This document shows positions 1-8,724 of a stretch of 64,000 nt of DNA, in pieces. The notes beneath the pieces are model-generated. The model worked only from the letters and a program-made list of their open reading frames with translations. It was not told where the DNA came from and made no database searches. Source of the stretch: Myxococcales bacterium (lineage in GTDB: Bacteria; Myxococcota; Myxococcia; Myxococcales; Myxococcaceae); the NCBI GenBank assembly GCA_030681895.1, contig JAUXRI010000300.1:34784-98783 (forward strand). The letters are read 5' to 3'. Position numbers and translations under genes: made by a program. The first letter of the stretch is position 1. Each line of letters opens with the position of its first letter.

Positions 1-2
1 CG

Positions 3-308
3 AACGCGCGGCGACTGTCCTCGCGACGCGGGCTCCTGCAGCCGGTGCCGGATTCGATGTCGGCGCGTGGCCCCCGGCCCGATGACGAGCTGGAGCGACG
101 ACGAACGTTGTTCGAGCTCGAGCGGGTGTTGTCGCTGCTGCCCGATGAACAACGCGAGGTCGTCGTGTTGTGCGACCTCGAGCAGCTCTCGGCCGTCGAG
201 GTCTCGGAGGCGCTCAAAGTGAAGGTGAACACCGTCTATTCGCGGCTGCGTCTGGGCCGCGCCTCGCTGAAGGTCGTGCTCGGTGGACCCGTGAAGGAGC
301 AGTCATGA
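3..308 (+). CDS. Sigma-70 family RNA polymerase sigma factor, C-terminal part (5' truncated by window edge)
   Basis: The reading frame is open to the left edge, so only the C-terminal part is present. The visible protein contains a region-4 helix-turn-helix: a leader ending in LSLLPDEQREVVVLCDLE, then a helix (SAVEVSEALKVKVNTV) and the recognition helix (YSRLRLGRASLK). This is the usual pattern of ECF-type sigma factors, which recognise the -35 element. The stop codon overlaps the start of the next gene in an ATGA arrangement, so the two are probably translationally coupled. Anti-sigma factors are often encoded directly after ECF sigma genes, and the neighbour fits that position. Region 2 is outside the window, so the sigma subfamily cannot be assigned. 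Confidence 0.85.
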   Translation, partial: NARRLSSRRGLLQPVPDSMSARGPRPDDELERRRTLFELERVLSLLPDEQREVVVLCDLEQLSAVEVSEALKVKVNTVYSRLRLGRASLKVVLGGPVKEQS

Positions 309-2401
309 GCGACGAGAATGAAGGGCCTCCGCCGCTGTCGCCGCAGCTGCACGAGTTCTACGAGGAGCACGCGAAGACCGGCGAGCCGACGCAGGCCGAG
401 CTGGGCCGGGCGTTGCTGAAGCTCCACGGGGCGACCCGGCCGACGAGGTTCTCGGTGGCTGGGCGACGATTGCTGCCTCCCGAGGTGCTCGCGGTCGCGG
501 CGGTCCTCATCCTGAGCGTCGGCGGCGCGTTCATCGGCTGGCGGGTGCGGAGCGCGAACGCGCAGACCGCGGCGCTGATCTCGGCGAAGGCGGCGTGGGT
601 GCGAGGCGATCTCGAGGCTGCGAGCGCGGCGCTCGAGGCGTGCTCGACGGCAGAGTGCGCCCGGCTCGCAGCAGCGGTGAAGCGGGCGAAGGTGCAGAGC
701 GAGAACGTCGGCGCGCTCGACGAGGCTGAGGCCGGTTCGCTGCTCGCGCTCGATCGGGAGCTCTCCGACGGCGCGCACTCGGTGATCGCCGAGCGGCTCG
801 AGAAGAAATCGGCGCCGGCCGACAGCGATCGGGTGTTCGCGGAGAGCCAGTTCCCAGTACTCGTGGGCGCGGGGGTTCCCATGCACGTCGTGAGCCTCGC
901 AGTGAGCGACTTCATCCAGGGGGCCAGAGAAACGTCACCGAGCGTGGCTCAGGCGCTGTTGTCCAACGTCGTGAGGTTGGTGCCTGACACCGAGCTCGCG
1001 CGGGCTGCCCAGAAGAAGCTGGCGGCGCTCGAGGCCGCACCTGCGTCACTCCAGACGGCGCCTGCCCCGCTCACGCCTGAGCTCACCGCACTGCTCGAGC
1101 GCGCGAAGGTCGCGAAGCAGGAGCGCCGCCACGACGAGGCCATTTCGGTGCTCGAGAAGTGCCTGCACGACGTCCCCGATCAGCCGGACTGCCTGGTGAG
1201 CCTGGCTTCGACGTTCGCCACTCGAGGCAACCAGATCAACAACGCCTCCGACAATGCTCGCGCGAGGGAGCTGTACTCGCGCTTCTTGATGGTGGCCGAC
1301 CCAACCGACAAGCGCATCGCGCGGGTCCGCGAGATCTTGTCGCCTCCTGAGCAGCCCCGTCGCCACGAGCCCGACATGGATCCTCTGAACGAGTACCAGG
1401 TCACCGATTTCGCCGTCGCGTCGGAGCTCGGCCGCATCATGGAGCTCGAGAAGACCGACCGCGCCGCAGCGATCCTGGCCTACGAAGAGCTGCTTCGGGT
1501 CGCGCCACGCGCGTCGATGGCGGGCATCGTCCAGCTGAAACTCAAGGAGTTGGGGTCGAGCGGCTCGCCGCCGAAGTCGCCGGCAGCGGCAGTGACCGAG
1601 GCTGCAGCGCTCTACGCGCGTGGTCTCGCAATCAAGGACACCGACCCTGACGAGGCGCGCGCTCTCTTCGAGGCGGCGATCGCGAGTGCACCGACGAGCA
1701 TGGAAGCCTCGAAGGCCACCGTTCGGGTTCAGCTCCTCGACGATCGGAAGAAGGCCAGCCGAAAGCGTCTGCTCGAGGCGCAGGACACCTACCTTCGCGG
1801 CTACCAGCTGAAGGACACGAACCCCACGCAGGCGCGCGAGGCGTTCCAGCAGGTGATCGAGCTGGCGCCCGACAGTGTGGAAAGCGCGAAGGCGCAGGCG
1901 CGGCTCGACGAGCTGGACGAGGCAGAGACGACTCAGCTGATCAAGGCGGCGCCAAAGCCGAGCAAGAACCTCACGCTGACGGCTGGAGAGCGGCGCGTGC
2001 TCACCATCAAGGAGCTCGAGCGCGTCGCCATCGAAGATGCGGCGATCGCCGACATCATCTCGTCAGGAGCCGACGACTTCGAGGTCGTGGGCGTGGGGGC
2101 TGGCGTCACCACGATGGTGACCTGGCACGACGGGAAACAAACGACGTGGCGGGTGACGGTCACGGGCAGCCTCGGCCGCATGGGCCAGCTGAAGATCGCC
2201 AGCAACCCCAGCGGAGCCGACGTCCTCCTCGATGGCAAGAGCACGGGCCGACGAACTCCGGTGACCCCCGCGGAGCCGCTCGAGGTCCCCGTCGGCCGGC
2301 ACACGATTCAGTTCGAGTGGAACGAGAAGCGGAGCGCCGTTCAGACGATCGACGTCGTCGAGGGCATGAACCCCGTGATCAGGGGTGACATCCCCCGGTG
2401 A
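305..2401 (+). CDS. Membrane-anchored TPR protein with pilus-assembly-N-like and PEGA domains; possible anti-sigma partner
   Basis: The ATG at 305 overlaps the sigma factor stop codon and gives 698 residues. About 55 cytoplasmic residues precede a single membrane helix (about 60-79). A long alpha-helical, TPR-like region follows, with repeated phrases of the type 'YARGLAIKDTDPDEARALFE' and 'YLRGYQLKDTNPTQAREAFQ'. At about 553-626 is a segment resembling the N-terminal domain of type II/III secretion and pilus secretins (LTLTAGERRVLTIKELERVA ... VGAGVTTMVTW). A PEGA domain ends the protein (627-698, KIASNPSGADVLLDGKSTG). The topology, with a small cytoplasmic head after a sigma gene, suggests an anti-sigma or sensor role, but no zinc-anti-sigma motif is visible. 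Regulation of the sigma factor is inferred from position only. Confidence 0.7.
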   Translation: MSDENEGPPPLSPQLHEFYEEHAKTGEPTQAELGRALLKLHGATRPTRFSVAGRRLLPPEVLAVAAVLILSVGGAFIGWRVRSANAQTAALISAKAAWVRGDLEAASAALEACSTAECARLAAAVKRAKVQSENVGALDEAEAGSLLALDRELSDGAHSVIAERLEKKSAPADSDRVFAESQFPVLVGAGVPMHVVSLAVSDFIQGARETSPSVAQALLSNVVRLVPDTELARAAQKKLAALEAAPASLQTAPAPLTPELTALLERAKVAKQERRHDEAISVLEKCLHDVPDQPDCLVSLASTFATRGNQINNASDNARARELYSRFLMVADPTDKRIARVREILSPPEQPRRHEPDMDPLNEYQVTDFAVASELGRIMELEKTDRAAAILAYEELLRVAPRASMAGIVQLKLKELGSSGSPPKSPAAAVTEAAALYARGLAIKDTDPDEARALFEAAIASAPTSMEASKATVRVQLLDDRKKASRKRLLEAQDTYLRGYQLKDTNPTQAREAFQQVIELAPDSVESAKAQARLDELDEAETTQLIKAAPKPSKNLTLTAGERRVLTIKELERVAIEDAAIADIISSGADDFEVVGVGAGVTTMVTWHDGKQTTWRVTVTGSLGRMGQLKIASNPSGADVLLDGKSTGRRTPVTPAEPLEVPVGRHTIQFEWNEKRSAVQTIDVVEGMNPVIRGDIPR

Positions 2402-2408
2402 CGCGATC

Positions 2409-3131
2409 TCAATCGCGCGCGCGCTTGAACCGATAGACCGCGGCCGGCTTCGACGTGGTGATGCGTTTGCCGGGCGCGAGCTCGAGCCGGCCTTCTTCCA
2501 ACCACCGGTTGAACGAGCGGCGGAAGTTGCCCGGGTCCATCGGCTTGCCGAGCACCACGCCGTGCACGTGGCGCAGCTCGGGGATCGTGAAGGTCGCCGG
2601 CACGAGATCGAACGCGATGTTCGTGTACTCGAGCTTTCCGCGAATGCGCTGCAGTGACATCTCGACGATCTCTTCGTGATCGAAGCCGAGCTTCAGCTTG
2701 GGCACCGCGGCCACGTCGAACCACTCCACGTCCGACACGTCACCGCCGGCCTTCACGAAGGGCGCGAGATCGGGGCGCACCAACGCGTAGTACGCGACCG
2801 TGATGACGCGCAGGCGGGGATCTCGTCCCGCCTTGCCGAACGTGTAGAGCTGTTCGAGGTAGACGCGCTCCGGGTCGAGGCCGGTCTCTTCCTGCAGCTC
2901 GCGCCGCGCTGCCTCGTCGAGATCTTCACCCTGCTCGATGGGCCCTTCGCCGACCCGCACGAAGCCGCCGGGCAACGCCCACTGCCCCTTGAACGGGTGC
3001 TCCTTGCGTTTGACGAGCAGCACCCGCAGCTGAGCGTCGACGATCGTGAGGATCACCAGGTCGACGGCGACGGACGGGCGCGGGTAGTCCTTCGCGCGAT
3101 AGGCCGTGAGGAACGCCTTCTCTTCCGACAT
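2409..3131 (-). CDS. Nudix hydrolase with C-terminal winged helix, NrtR-like NAD regulator
   Basis: 240 residues. A complete Nudix box lies at residues 63-85 (G-x5-E-x7-REL-x-EE-x-GL), so ADP-ribose or nucleotide pyrophosphatase activity is plausible. The C-terminal part (about 160-240: ATFTIPELRHVHGVVLGKPM ... NFRRSFNRWLEEGRLELAPG) matches the winged-helix layout of NrtR. NrtR-family proteins repress NAD biosynthesis genes and respond to ADP-ribose. The start has a strong Shine-Dalgarno (GAGGAG) and lies 13 bp after the topA stop, so it is probably co-transcribed with topA. NAD salvage genes lie about 20 kb away in this window and are candidate targets. A plain ADP-ribose pyrophosphatase is the alternative reading. 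Confidence 0.8.
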   Translation of the reverse strand: MSEEKAFLTAYRAKDYPRPSVAVDLVILTIVDAQLRVLLVKRKEHPFKGQWALPGGFVRVGEGPIEQGEDLDEAARRELQEETGLDPERVYLEQLYTFGKAGRDPRLRVITVAYYALVRPDLAPFVKAGGDVSDVEWFDVAAVPKLKLGFDHEEIVEMSLQRIRGKLEYTNIAFDLVPATFTIPELRHVHGVVLGKPMDPGNFRRSFNRWLEEGRLELAPGKRITTSKPAAVYRFKRARD

Positions 3132-3144
3132 GGCGCGCTCCTCG

Positions 3145-5922
3145 TCAGATGGACTTGCGAGACGCCTTCTTGGCTTCGGGCTTCTTCTTCTTCGGCGCGG
3201 TCTTCTTTGCGGGCTTCGCGGCCTTCTCGGCGACGGCCTTCTTCTTCTCGGGCGGCGCCTTGGCTGCCTTGGCCGCCTTCGGGGCCTTCGCCTTCACCGG
3301 CGCGTCGGTCTTCGCAGCCTTCTCGGCCTTCGCCTTCTGCGCCTTCACCTGCTTCAGCGCCTTCTTGGCGGCCTGCTTCTGGCCTCGCTGGGCGGCGCGC
3401 GCCTGGCCTTCGGGCGACGCCATGTATTCGCGGCGGGCCGCGATCAGCTCGACCGCGCGCTCGTTCGTCACGTCTTCCGGCGTGTCCCCGCGGCGCAGGG
3501 TCGCGTTCGTCTCGCCGTCCGTCACGTACCAACCAAAGCGCCCCTCCTTGAGGAAGATCTCCTTGGTGCTGACGGGATCGATGCCCTTCGAGATCGACGG
3601 CTTGCTCGCCTGCCCGCGGCCACGGAACTGTTTGGGCTGCGCGAAGATCTCGAGCGCCTCGGCCATGGTGATCGTCAGCAGCCGCGGCTCGGCCTCGACG
3701 CCCAGGTTGCGGCTGTCTTTGCCCTTGGTGAGGTACGGGCCGTAGCGGCCGTTCTGCGCGGTGATCTCTTCGCCGTCATCAGCGGTCCCGAGCACGCGAG
3801 GCAGCTGCAGCAGCTCCAGCGCCTGCGCGAGCGTCACCTCTTCGGGCTTCATCGTCTTGAAGAGCGAGGCCGTCTTCGGCTTCGAGTCGTCGCTGACCTC
3901 TCCGAGCTGCACGTAGGGGCCGAAGCGGCCGGTCTTCACGTACACGTTGAGGTTCGAGACGGGGTCGATGCCGACCGGCGTGTCGCCCTTGGGCGCCGAG
4001 AGCAACGCGAGCGCCTTCTCGACCGTCATCTCGTCGGGAGCGAGCGCATCGGGCACCGAGACGGTGTCTTCACCGCGCTTGAGGTACGGGCCGTAGCGGC
4101 CGGGCTTCACGACGATGGGCACACCAGCTGGGTCGTCACCGATGGGGATCGAGTTCACCGCGGCGGCGTCGATGTTCTCGATGTTCTGAGACACCTGCTT
4201 CTTGAGGCCCTGGTGCTTCTTGTCGCCGTAATAGAACTCCTTCAGGTAGCTCGTCTTCTCGCGCTCCCCGCCGGCGATCTTGTCGAGCTCCTCCTCCATC
4301 TCCTTCGTGAACTCGAGGTCGACGAGATCGAGGAAGTGCTTCTCCATCAACTGCACGACCGCGAACGCTTCCCAATTGGGAATGAGCGCCGAGCCCTTCT
4401 TCCAGACGTACTTCGCCTGGAGCGTGCCGAGGATGCTCGCGTAGGTGGAAGGACGGCCGACGCCGATCTCTTCGAGCTTCTTCACCAGCGAGGCTTCCGT
4501 GAAGCGGGCCGGCGGCGAGGTGGTGTGGCCGAGCGCCTCGAGCGCCGAGACGGGCACCGTGTCTCCCTCTTTCAGGATCGGCAGCGGCGCCTCTTCGTCG
4601 TCCCGCTTGTCGTCACGCTCGTCGGTGCTCTCGACGTACGCCTGCATGTAGCCGCGGAAGGTGATGGTGCGGCCCGACGCGCTGAACTCGATCTTTTCGT
4701 TCGCCGTCGAGGTGACTCCCAGCTTCAGCGACACCGTCTCGCCTTCGGCGTCGGACATCTGGCAGGCGAGCGTTCGCTTCCAGATCAGATCGTAGAGACG
4801 CAGCTCAGCCGGAGCGAGCTCGGCCTTCAGCTCCTCAGGCGTGCGGAACGCTTCACCCGCGGGGCGCACGGCCTCGTGCGCCTCTTGCGCGTTCTTCGTC
4901 TTCTTCGCGTACACGCGGGGCGCCGAGGGGAGGAACTTGTCGCCGAACAGCTCGGCCACCTGCGCGCGGGCGGCTTTGACGGCCGTCTCGGACAGGTTGG
5001 TCGAGTCGGTGCGCATGTACGTGATGTAGCCGCGCTCGTAGAGGCCCTGCGCGACGCGCATCACCTGCTGCGCGCTCATGCCCAGCTTTCGCCCGCCCTC
5101 CTGCTGGAGCGTCGACGTCATGAACGGCGCCTTGGGCGAGCTGCGGTAGGGCCGCTTCTCGGTCGAGCTGACGGTGAACGACTTGCCCTCGATGCGGCTC
5201 ATCAACCCGCGCGCCTTCGCCTCGTCGAGCCACGCCACCGTCCCCGTCGGCTTGCCGACCGAGTCGAAGTCACGGCCCTGCGCCACCCGCTGACCGTCGA
5301 GGCTGTACACCTGAGAGTCGAAGCTCGGGTCGGTCGGGTGTTTCGCCGCGAGATCCCAGTAAGACGCCGAGCGGAACGCCATGCGCTCGCGCTCGCGCTC
5401 CACGATCAGCCGAATCGACGGAGACTGCACGCGGCCCGCCGACAGGCCCGTCTTCACCTTGCGCCAGAGGACGGGAGAGACCTCGTACCCGTAGAGGCGA
5501 TCGAGCGTGCGGCGCGCTTCCTGCGCGTCGACGAGCCCCATGTCGATGTCACGCGGGTTCGCGACGGCCTCGGCGATCGCGGTCTTGGTGATCTCGTGGA
5601 ACACCATGCGGCGGGTCGGCACCTTCGGCTTCAGCTGCTCCTTGAGGTGCCACGCGATGGCTTCACCTTCGCGGTCTTCGTCCGTCGCCAGGTAGAGCTC
5701 CGAGGAGTCCTTCAGGGCGAGCTTGAGCGAGGCGATGACGTCCTTCTTCGTCACCTCGTAGGTGAGCTTGAAGTCGTTCTCGACGTCCACGCACAGCCCG
5801 CTCGACGGCAGGTCCACCACGTGGCCCACGCTGGCCATCACCGTGAAGGCGTCCTCCCCGAGGAACTTGGCGATGGTCTTCGCCTTTGCCGGCGATTCGA
5901 CGATGACGAGCGGCTTCGACAT
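3145..5922 (-). CDS. topA: DNA topoisomerase I (type IA)
   Basis: Relaxes negatively supercoiled DNA through a transient 5'-phosphotyrosine. The Met at 5922 (MSKPLVIVESPAKAKTI) is chosen over an upstream frame-open Met because it begins directly at the Toprim strand; this gives 925 residues. The Toprim acidic motif DEDREGE is at 81-87, and the active-site tyrosine motif GYITYMRTDST is near residue 300. Instead of Cys4 zinc fingers the C-terminus has four repeats with the pattern GR[YF]G.Y followed by a TxxxALxLL helix, as in the topoisomerase C-terminal repeat family. The last 75 or so residues form a Lys/Ala/Pro-rich tail that probably adds DNA contacts. The nrtR-like gene follows 13 bp downstream. 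Confidence 0.97.
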   Translation of the reverse strand: MSKPLVIVESPAKAKTIAKFLGEDAFTVMASVGHVVDLPSSGLCVDVENDFKLTYEVTKKDVIASLKLALKDSSELYLATDEDREGEAIAWHLKEQLKPKVPTRRMVFHEITKTAIAEAVANPRDIDMGLVDAQEARRTLDRLYGYEVSPVLWRKVKTGLSAGRVQSPSIRLIVERERERMAFRSASYWDLAAKHPTDPSFDSQVYSLDGQRVAQGRDFDSVGKPTGTVAWLDEAKARGLMSRIEGKSFTVSSTEKRPYRSSPKAPFMTSTLQQEGGRKLGMSAQQVMRVAQGLYERGYITYMRTDSTNLSETAVKAARAQVAELFGDKFLPSAPRVYAKKTKNAQEAHEAVRPAGEAFRTPEELKAELAPAELRLYDLIWKRTLACQMSDAEGETVSLKLGVTSTANEKIEFSASGRTITFRGYMQAYVESTDERDDKRDDEEAPLPILKEGDTVPVSALEALGHTTSPPARFTEASLVKKLEEIGVGRPSTYASILGTLQAKYVWKKGSALIPNWEAFAVVQLMEKHFLDLVDLEFTKEMEEELDKIAGGEREKTSYLKEFYYGDKKHQGLKKQVSQNIENIDAAAVNSIPIGDDPAGVPIVVKPGRYGPYLKRGEDTVSVPDALAPDEMTVEKALALLSAPKGDTPVGIDPVSNLNVYVKTGRFGPYVQLGEVSDDSKPKTASLFKTMKPEEVTLAQALELLQLPRVLGTADDGEEITAQNGRYGPYLTKGKDSRNLGVEAEPRLLTITMAEALEIFAQPKQFRGRGQASKPSISKGIDPVSTKEIFLKEGRFGWYVTDGETNATLRRGDTPEDVTNERAVELIAARREYMASPEGQARAAQRGQKQAAKKALKQVKAQKAKAEKAAKTDAPVKAKAPKAAKAAKAPPEKKKAVAEKAAKPAKKTAPKKKKPEAKKASRKSI

Positions 5923-6021
5923 TCCGCACCGGTAGCGTGCGGAGTAGCAGCGCGTCAAGAAAGGTCTTGATGACCCGTTGCAGACTCGACGTGAAAATCG
6001 AGAGGCGCTAGGTCATCCCGC

Positions 6022-6393
6022 ATGACCATCAAAACGACCAAGCGCGTCGACACGTTGCTCTCGAACAAGACGATCAACGACGTGAAGAACGACTACCACG
6101 CGTACGGCCGCACCCGGCCCGGCTTCCCCGCCCCGCTGTTCGGCCAGCAGTTCAAGTTCGGCAAGGCCGAGGCGCTGAAGCTGACGAAGTCGATCTCGAC
6201 GGCCTACACGCCGGCGACGCAGAAGCGCGTGCTGAAAGAGATCCACGCGCGCTCGACGACGAACCAGATGAGCAAGGGCACCGTGGCGCTGACGCGTGAC
6301 GCGGCGGCCGAGCTGAACAAGCTCGCGAAGCAGCTCGGCGTCGACCTCAAGTTCACCAGCGGTCAGCCGCGCCCGATTCACCCGGTGGGTTGA
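6022..6393 (+). CDS. Small basic protein of unknown function
   Basis: 123 residues, rich in Lys, Thr and Ala, with no signal peptide, membrane segment or recognised motif. The N-terminus (MTIKTTKRVDTLLSNKT) is short and polar. Its stop codon lies immediately before the next start, and the three genes 6022, 6399 and 6629 are nearly contiguous, so they may form an operon with the ferritin-like protein. Codon usage (G or C at third positions) matches the neighbours, which supports real coding. It resembles in style, not in sequence, other leaderless Lys/Thr-rich unknown proteins in this window (10655, 35666, 38813). Function unknown. Confidence 0.65.
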   Translation: MTIKTTKRVDTLLSNKTINDVKNDYHAYGRTRPGFPAPLFGQQFKFGKAEALKLTKSISTAYTPATQKRVLKEIHARSTTNQMSKGTVALTRDAAAELNKLAKQLGVDLKFTSGQPRPIHPVG

Positions 6394-6398
6394 GCCCG

Positions 6399-6632
6399 AT
6401 GGCCGCGGGCAAAGCGCGAAAACCGCGCACGCTCGAGACCGACGAAGAGGTGCAGGCCGAGGTCGACGCGCTGCTCGGAGCCTTCGCGGCCCCGGCGGGC
6501 GTCGAGCCCGATGACACGGGTTTCAGCGACGAGCGCGGCCAGAAGGTGAAAGACGGAGACGACGGCGCGCACGTGGCGCCCTCTGCCGACGCCGACGCGC
6601 TCTGGGGTGCGAAGCCGAAGAAGACGCCGTGA
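6399..6632 (+). CDS. Small acidic protein of unknown function
   Basis: 77 residues from the ATG at 6399. A TTG start at 6390 overlapping the upstream stop is possible and would add three residues. After a basic N-terminus (MAAGKARKPRTLE) the protein is strongly acidic and probably largely disordered (DGDDGAHVAPSADADALW). The last codons overlap the GTG start of the ferritin-like gene in a GTGA arrangement, which indicates translational coupling. No domain is recognised. It could be an accessory or chaperone-like partner of the diiron protein, but that is inferred from position alone. Confidence 0.55.
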   Translation: MAAGKARKPRTLETDEEVQAEVDALLGAFAAPAGVEPDDTGFSDERGQKVKDGDDGAHVAPSADADALWGAKPKKTP

Positions 6633-7426
6633 AGGTCGAGCTGACGTCTTCGACGGCGGAGTGGCGAAAGCTGCGGCGCGCGCAGACGGCCCGCAGCCGA
6701 GACGCGCTGGTTGAGCTCGACGACGGTGCCCTGCCCCGCTCCGACGCTGCGCGCAGGTTCTGGTCGAGGCGCACGTGGAGCGAGCTCGCCGCGGTGCCGG
6801 CCGTCTCACAGGTCGTGCTCGCGCTGGTGCGTGAAGGGGCGAGCCTGACGACCATCGGCGCGTACACCACCATCGCGCAGGACGAGGTGCGCCACGCCGA
6901 GCTCTCGCACGCACTGGCGGAGCGCCTCGGCGGCTACGACGACGACGTGCCCGACGGGCTCGACTACGCGCCGCGCAGCCTCGCGAACCCGTCAGACGTC
7001 TCCTTTGCGGTGTGGGCGCTCGCGAACGGGTGCTTCAGCGAGACGGTGTCGCTCGCGTTGATTCGCGCCCGGCATGCCGCGACGACGCAGCCGCTGGTGC
7101 GCGCCGTGCTCGCCGAGACGTTGAAGGACGAGGCGCTCCACGTACGCATCGCGTGGCAGACCGCAGGCGAGGTGCTCCCGAACCTGTCACGCGCGGACCG
7201 GAAGGACCTGGCAGGCTACGGCGATCAGCTGGCCGAGATGCTGCGGCGCACGTTCGGCACTGCAGGGCTGCCCCCGAAGCTCAGGCGACGCGAAGACGCG
7301 CTGCGAGATGACGCCGCGAAGGCGGGCCTGGGCTCGGTCGCCGCCGCGCACGAGAACGCGCTCATCGACGAGGCGCTCGCAGGAATCAAAGCGCGCCTGT
7401 CGAAGCTCGGCGTGACGACGCGCTGA
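6629..7426 (+). CDS. Ferritin-like diiron protein
   Basis: 265 residues. Two ExxH motifs, E86-H89 (QDEVRHAEL) and E168-H171 (KDEALHVRI), plus a further Glu at 138 in a predicted helix, give the metal-ligand pattern of the ferritin-like four-helix bundle. Such proteins bind a diiron centre and can store iron or act as oxidases or hydroxylases; the specific reaction cannot be told from sequence. The start is a GTG overlapping the stop of the preceding small gene. No signal peptide, so cytoplasmic. It is convergent with the lipoprotein gene at 7440, only 13 bp away. Confidence 0.75.
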   Translation: MKVELTSSTAEWRKLRRAQTARSRDALVELDDGALPRSDAARRFWSRRTWSELAAVPAVSQVVLALVREGASLTTIGAYTTIAQDEVRHAELSHALAERLGGYDDDVPDGLDYAPRSLANPSDVSFAVWALANGCFSETVSLALIRARHAATTQPLVRAVLAETLKDEALHVRIAWQTAGEVLPNLSRADRKDLAGYGDQLAEMLRRTFGTAGLPPKLRRREDALRDDAAKAGLGSVAAAHENALIDEALAGIKARLSKLGVTTR

Positions 7427-7439
7427 CGGCCCTCGCTCC

Positions 7440-7880
7440 TCAGCGGACCAGGTTCACGTTCTCGTAGGCGGACGCCGAGACCTTCCACTGCCCACCCTGC
7501 TCCACCATGCGCACGAAGAAGCGATAGCTGTTGGGCCTCATGCACGCCTGTTGGTTCTCGGCCTTGAGGCAGATGTCGGCCACCACGTTGAGCTCACGCC
7601 GCCCATCGGGGAGCACCTTCTCGGACTCGAGCTTGTACTTCGACCAGTCGAGCTCGCCGTAATTGACCATGAAGTGCTCGGCGACGCCGTCGGTCAGCGG
7701 GTTGCGCGGATCGTTGGGGGCATCGGTGGTTCCGTCCGCGAGGAAGGCCGCGGCCTCACCGCCGCGGTTCTGGGCAATCAGCGTCAGCCACGACTCGACC
7801 GCGGGCTGCGCCGGTGACGACTTCTTGCAAGCCGACGTCAGCACGCAGGCGGCGACCACTGCCATGAGACCGACCTTCAT
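7440..7880 (-). CDS. Small lipoprotein of unknown function
   Basis: 146 residues with a lipoprotein signal peptide: positive N-terminus, hydrophobic core and lipobox LTSAC with the lipidated Cys at 18. A GGAGG ribosome-binding site lies just before the ATG. The mature part contains a W-x-L-I-x-Q-N-R-G-G-E-A-A-A-F segment and a predicted mixed alpha/beta fold ending in QGGQWKVSASAYENVNL. This resembles small NTF2-like or SnoaL-like lipoproteins, but the resemblance is weak. Function unknown. Confidence 0.75.
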   Translation of the reverse strand: MKVGLMAVVAACVLTSACKKSSPAQPAVESWLTLIAQNRGGEAAAFLADGTTDAPNDPRNPLTDGVAEHFMVNYGELDWSKYKLESEKVLPDGRRELNVVADICLKAENQQACMRPNSYRFFVRMVEQGGQWKVSASAYENVNLVR

Positions 7881-7963
7881 GCATCCTCCGAGGTGCGAGA
7901 GGAGCGGACGCTAGAGAACTGCGAGCAGCTTCACCAGCGAGACGCATCGGACCGGGAGTGCGC

Positions 7964-8635
7964 TCATTCGCACCCTTCGGCGATGAACGTGCACGAAGGG
8001 CAGCTCACGAGCGTTCGCGGCACGCCCGTCGCGAGATCGTTTCCAAGACAGGTCCCGCCCAGCTCCGGAATCTCGAGGAGCGTTCCGCCTGGCTCGAACT
8101 GGCCCACCCAGAGGCCCGACAGCCCGCCGTCGAACAGGAGCCCGCCGCCACAGCGACCGCTGAAGGGCAGAATCCTGTGTTGCGAGTCGGCGAGAAAGGG
8201 CGCGGGGCAGGTGCCCTCGACGATGCGAACCGAGAACGTGCAGACCGGAGCGGCGCAGCTACCGCACTGCATGCCCGCGTCACAGTCGAGGCAGCGGTCG
8301 GACGTGGAGCGGCACGTGCGGCTCCCGCGGCCCGCACACTCGAGCAGGCACCGTGAGTTCACGCAGCTCATCGCCGGGCCACCGCTGCAGAACGGCAGCG
8401 CGCGCACGGGAGAGGTGCAGTCGTTTGCCGTCACGCACTCGACGCCGGCGTCGAGACGAACTCCCGCGTCGAACAGCCCGGCGTCGAGGCCAGCGTCGGT
8501 CGCGCCGGCGTCAGTGGAGCCCGCGTCCGCGACAATTCCTGCGTCGCGTGGCCCCGCGTCTGGCCGCTCGTCGACCGGCTGCAAGCACTGACAGGCGAGC
8601 GTGGTGCAACAGAGAACGAAGACGAGCTGGCGCAT
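7964..8635 (-). CDS. Cysteine-rich lipoprotein with Asp-Ala-Gly-rich linker
   Basis: 223 residues. The signal peptide ends in a lipobox TTLAC. It is followed by a linker of about 45 residues in which the triplet DAG recurs eight times. The mature domain carries many Cys residues in spaced pairs (CVNSRCLLEC, CRSTSDRCLDC, CGSCAAPVC), suggesting a disulfide-rich or metal-binding extracellular domain. Such DAG-linked Cys-rich lipoproteins are common in myxobacterial genomes, and their roles are mostly unknown. A GAGG ribosome-binding site precedes the ATG. The protein at 33166 has a related Cys/DAG-rich N-terminus. Confidence 0.75.
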   Translation of the reverse strand: MRQLVFVLCCTTLACQCLQPVDERPDAGPRDAGIVADAGSTDAGATDAGLDAGLFDAGVRLDAGVECVTANDCTSPVRALPFCSGGPAMSCVNSRCLLECAGRGSRTCRSTSDRCLDCDAGMQCGSCAAPVCTFSVRIVEGTCPAPFLADSQHRILPFSGRCGGGLLFDGGLSGLWVGQFEPGGTLLEIPELGGTCLGNDLATGVPRTLVSCPSCTFIAEGCE

Positions 8636-8724
8636 GGCGTGAGACCTCGAGTGATCGCCGGCCGATCGTGAACGCTCGTCTTAGCACCCGAGTGAACGTG
8701 CACGCTCGAGACGTCGACGTCAGC

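Noticed and set aside
3106..5970. A 954-codon open frame on the plus strand across topA
   Set aside because: It is an antisense shadow: the residue bias (Arg, Leu, Val, His) is that of the complement of a GC-rich coding strand, and topA on the other strand has clear catalytic motifs.
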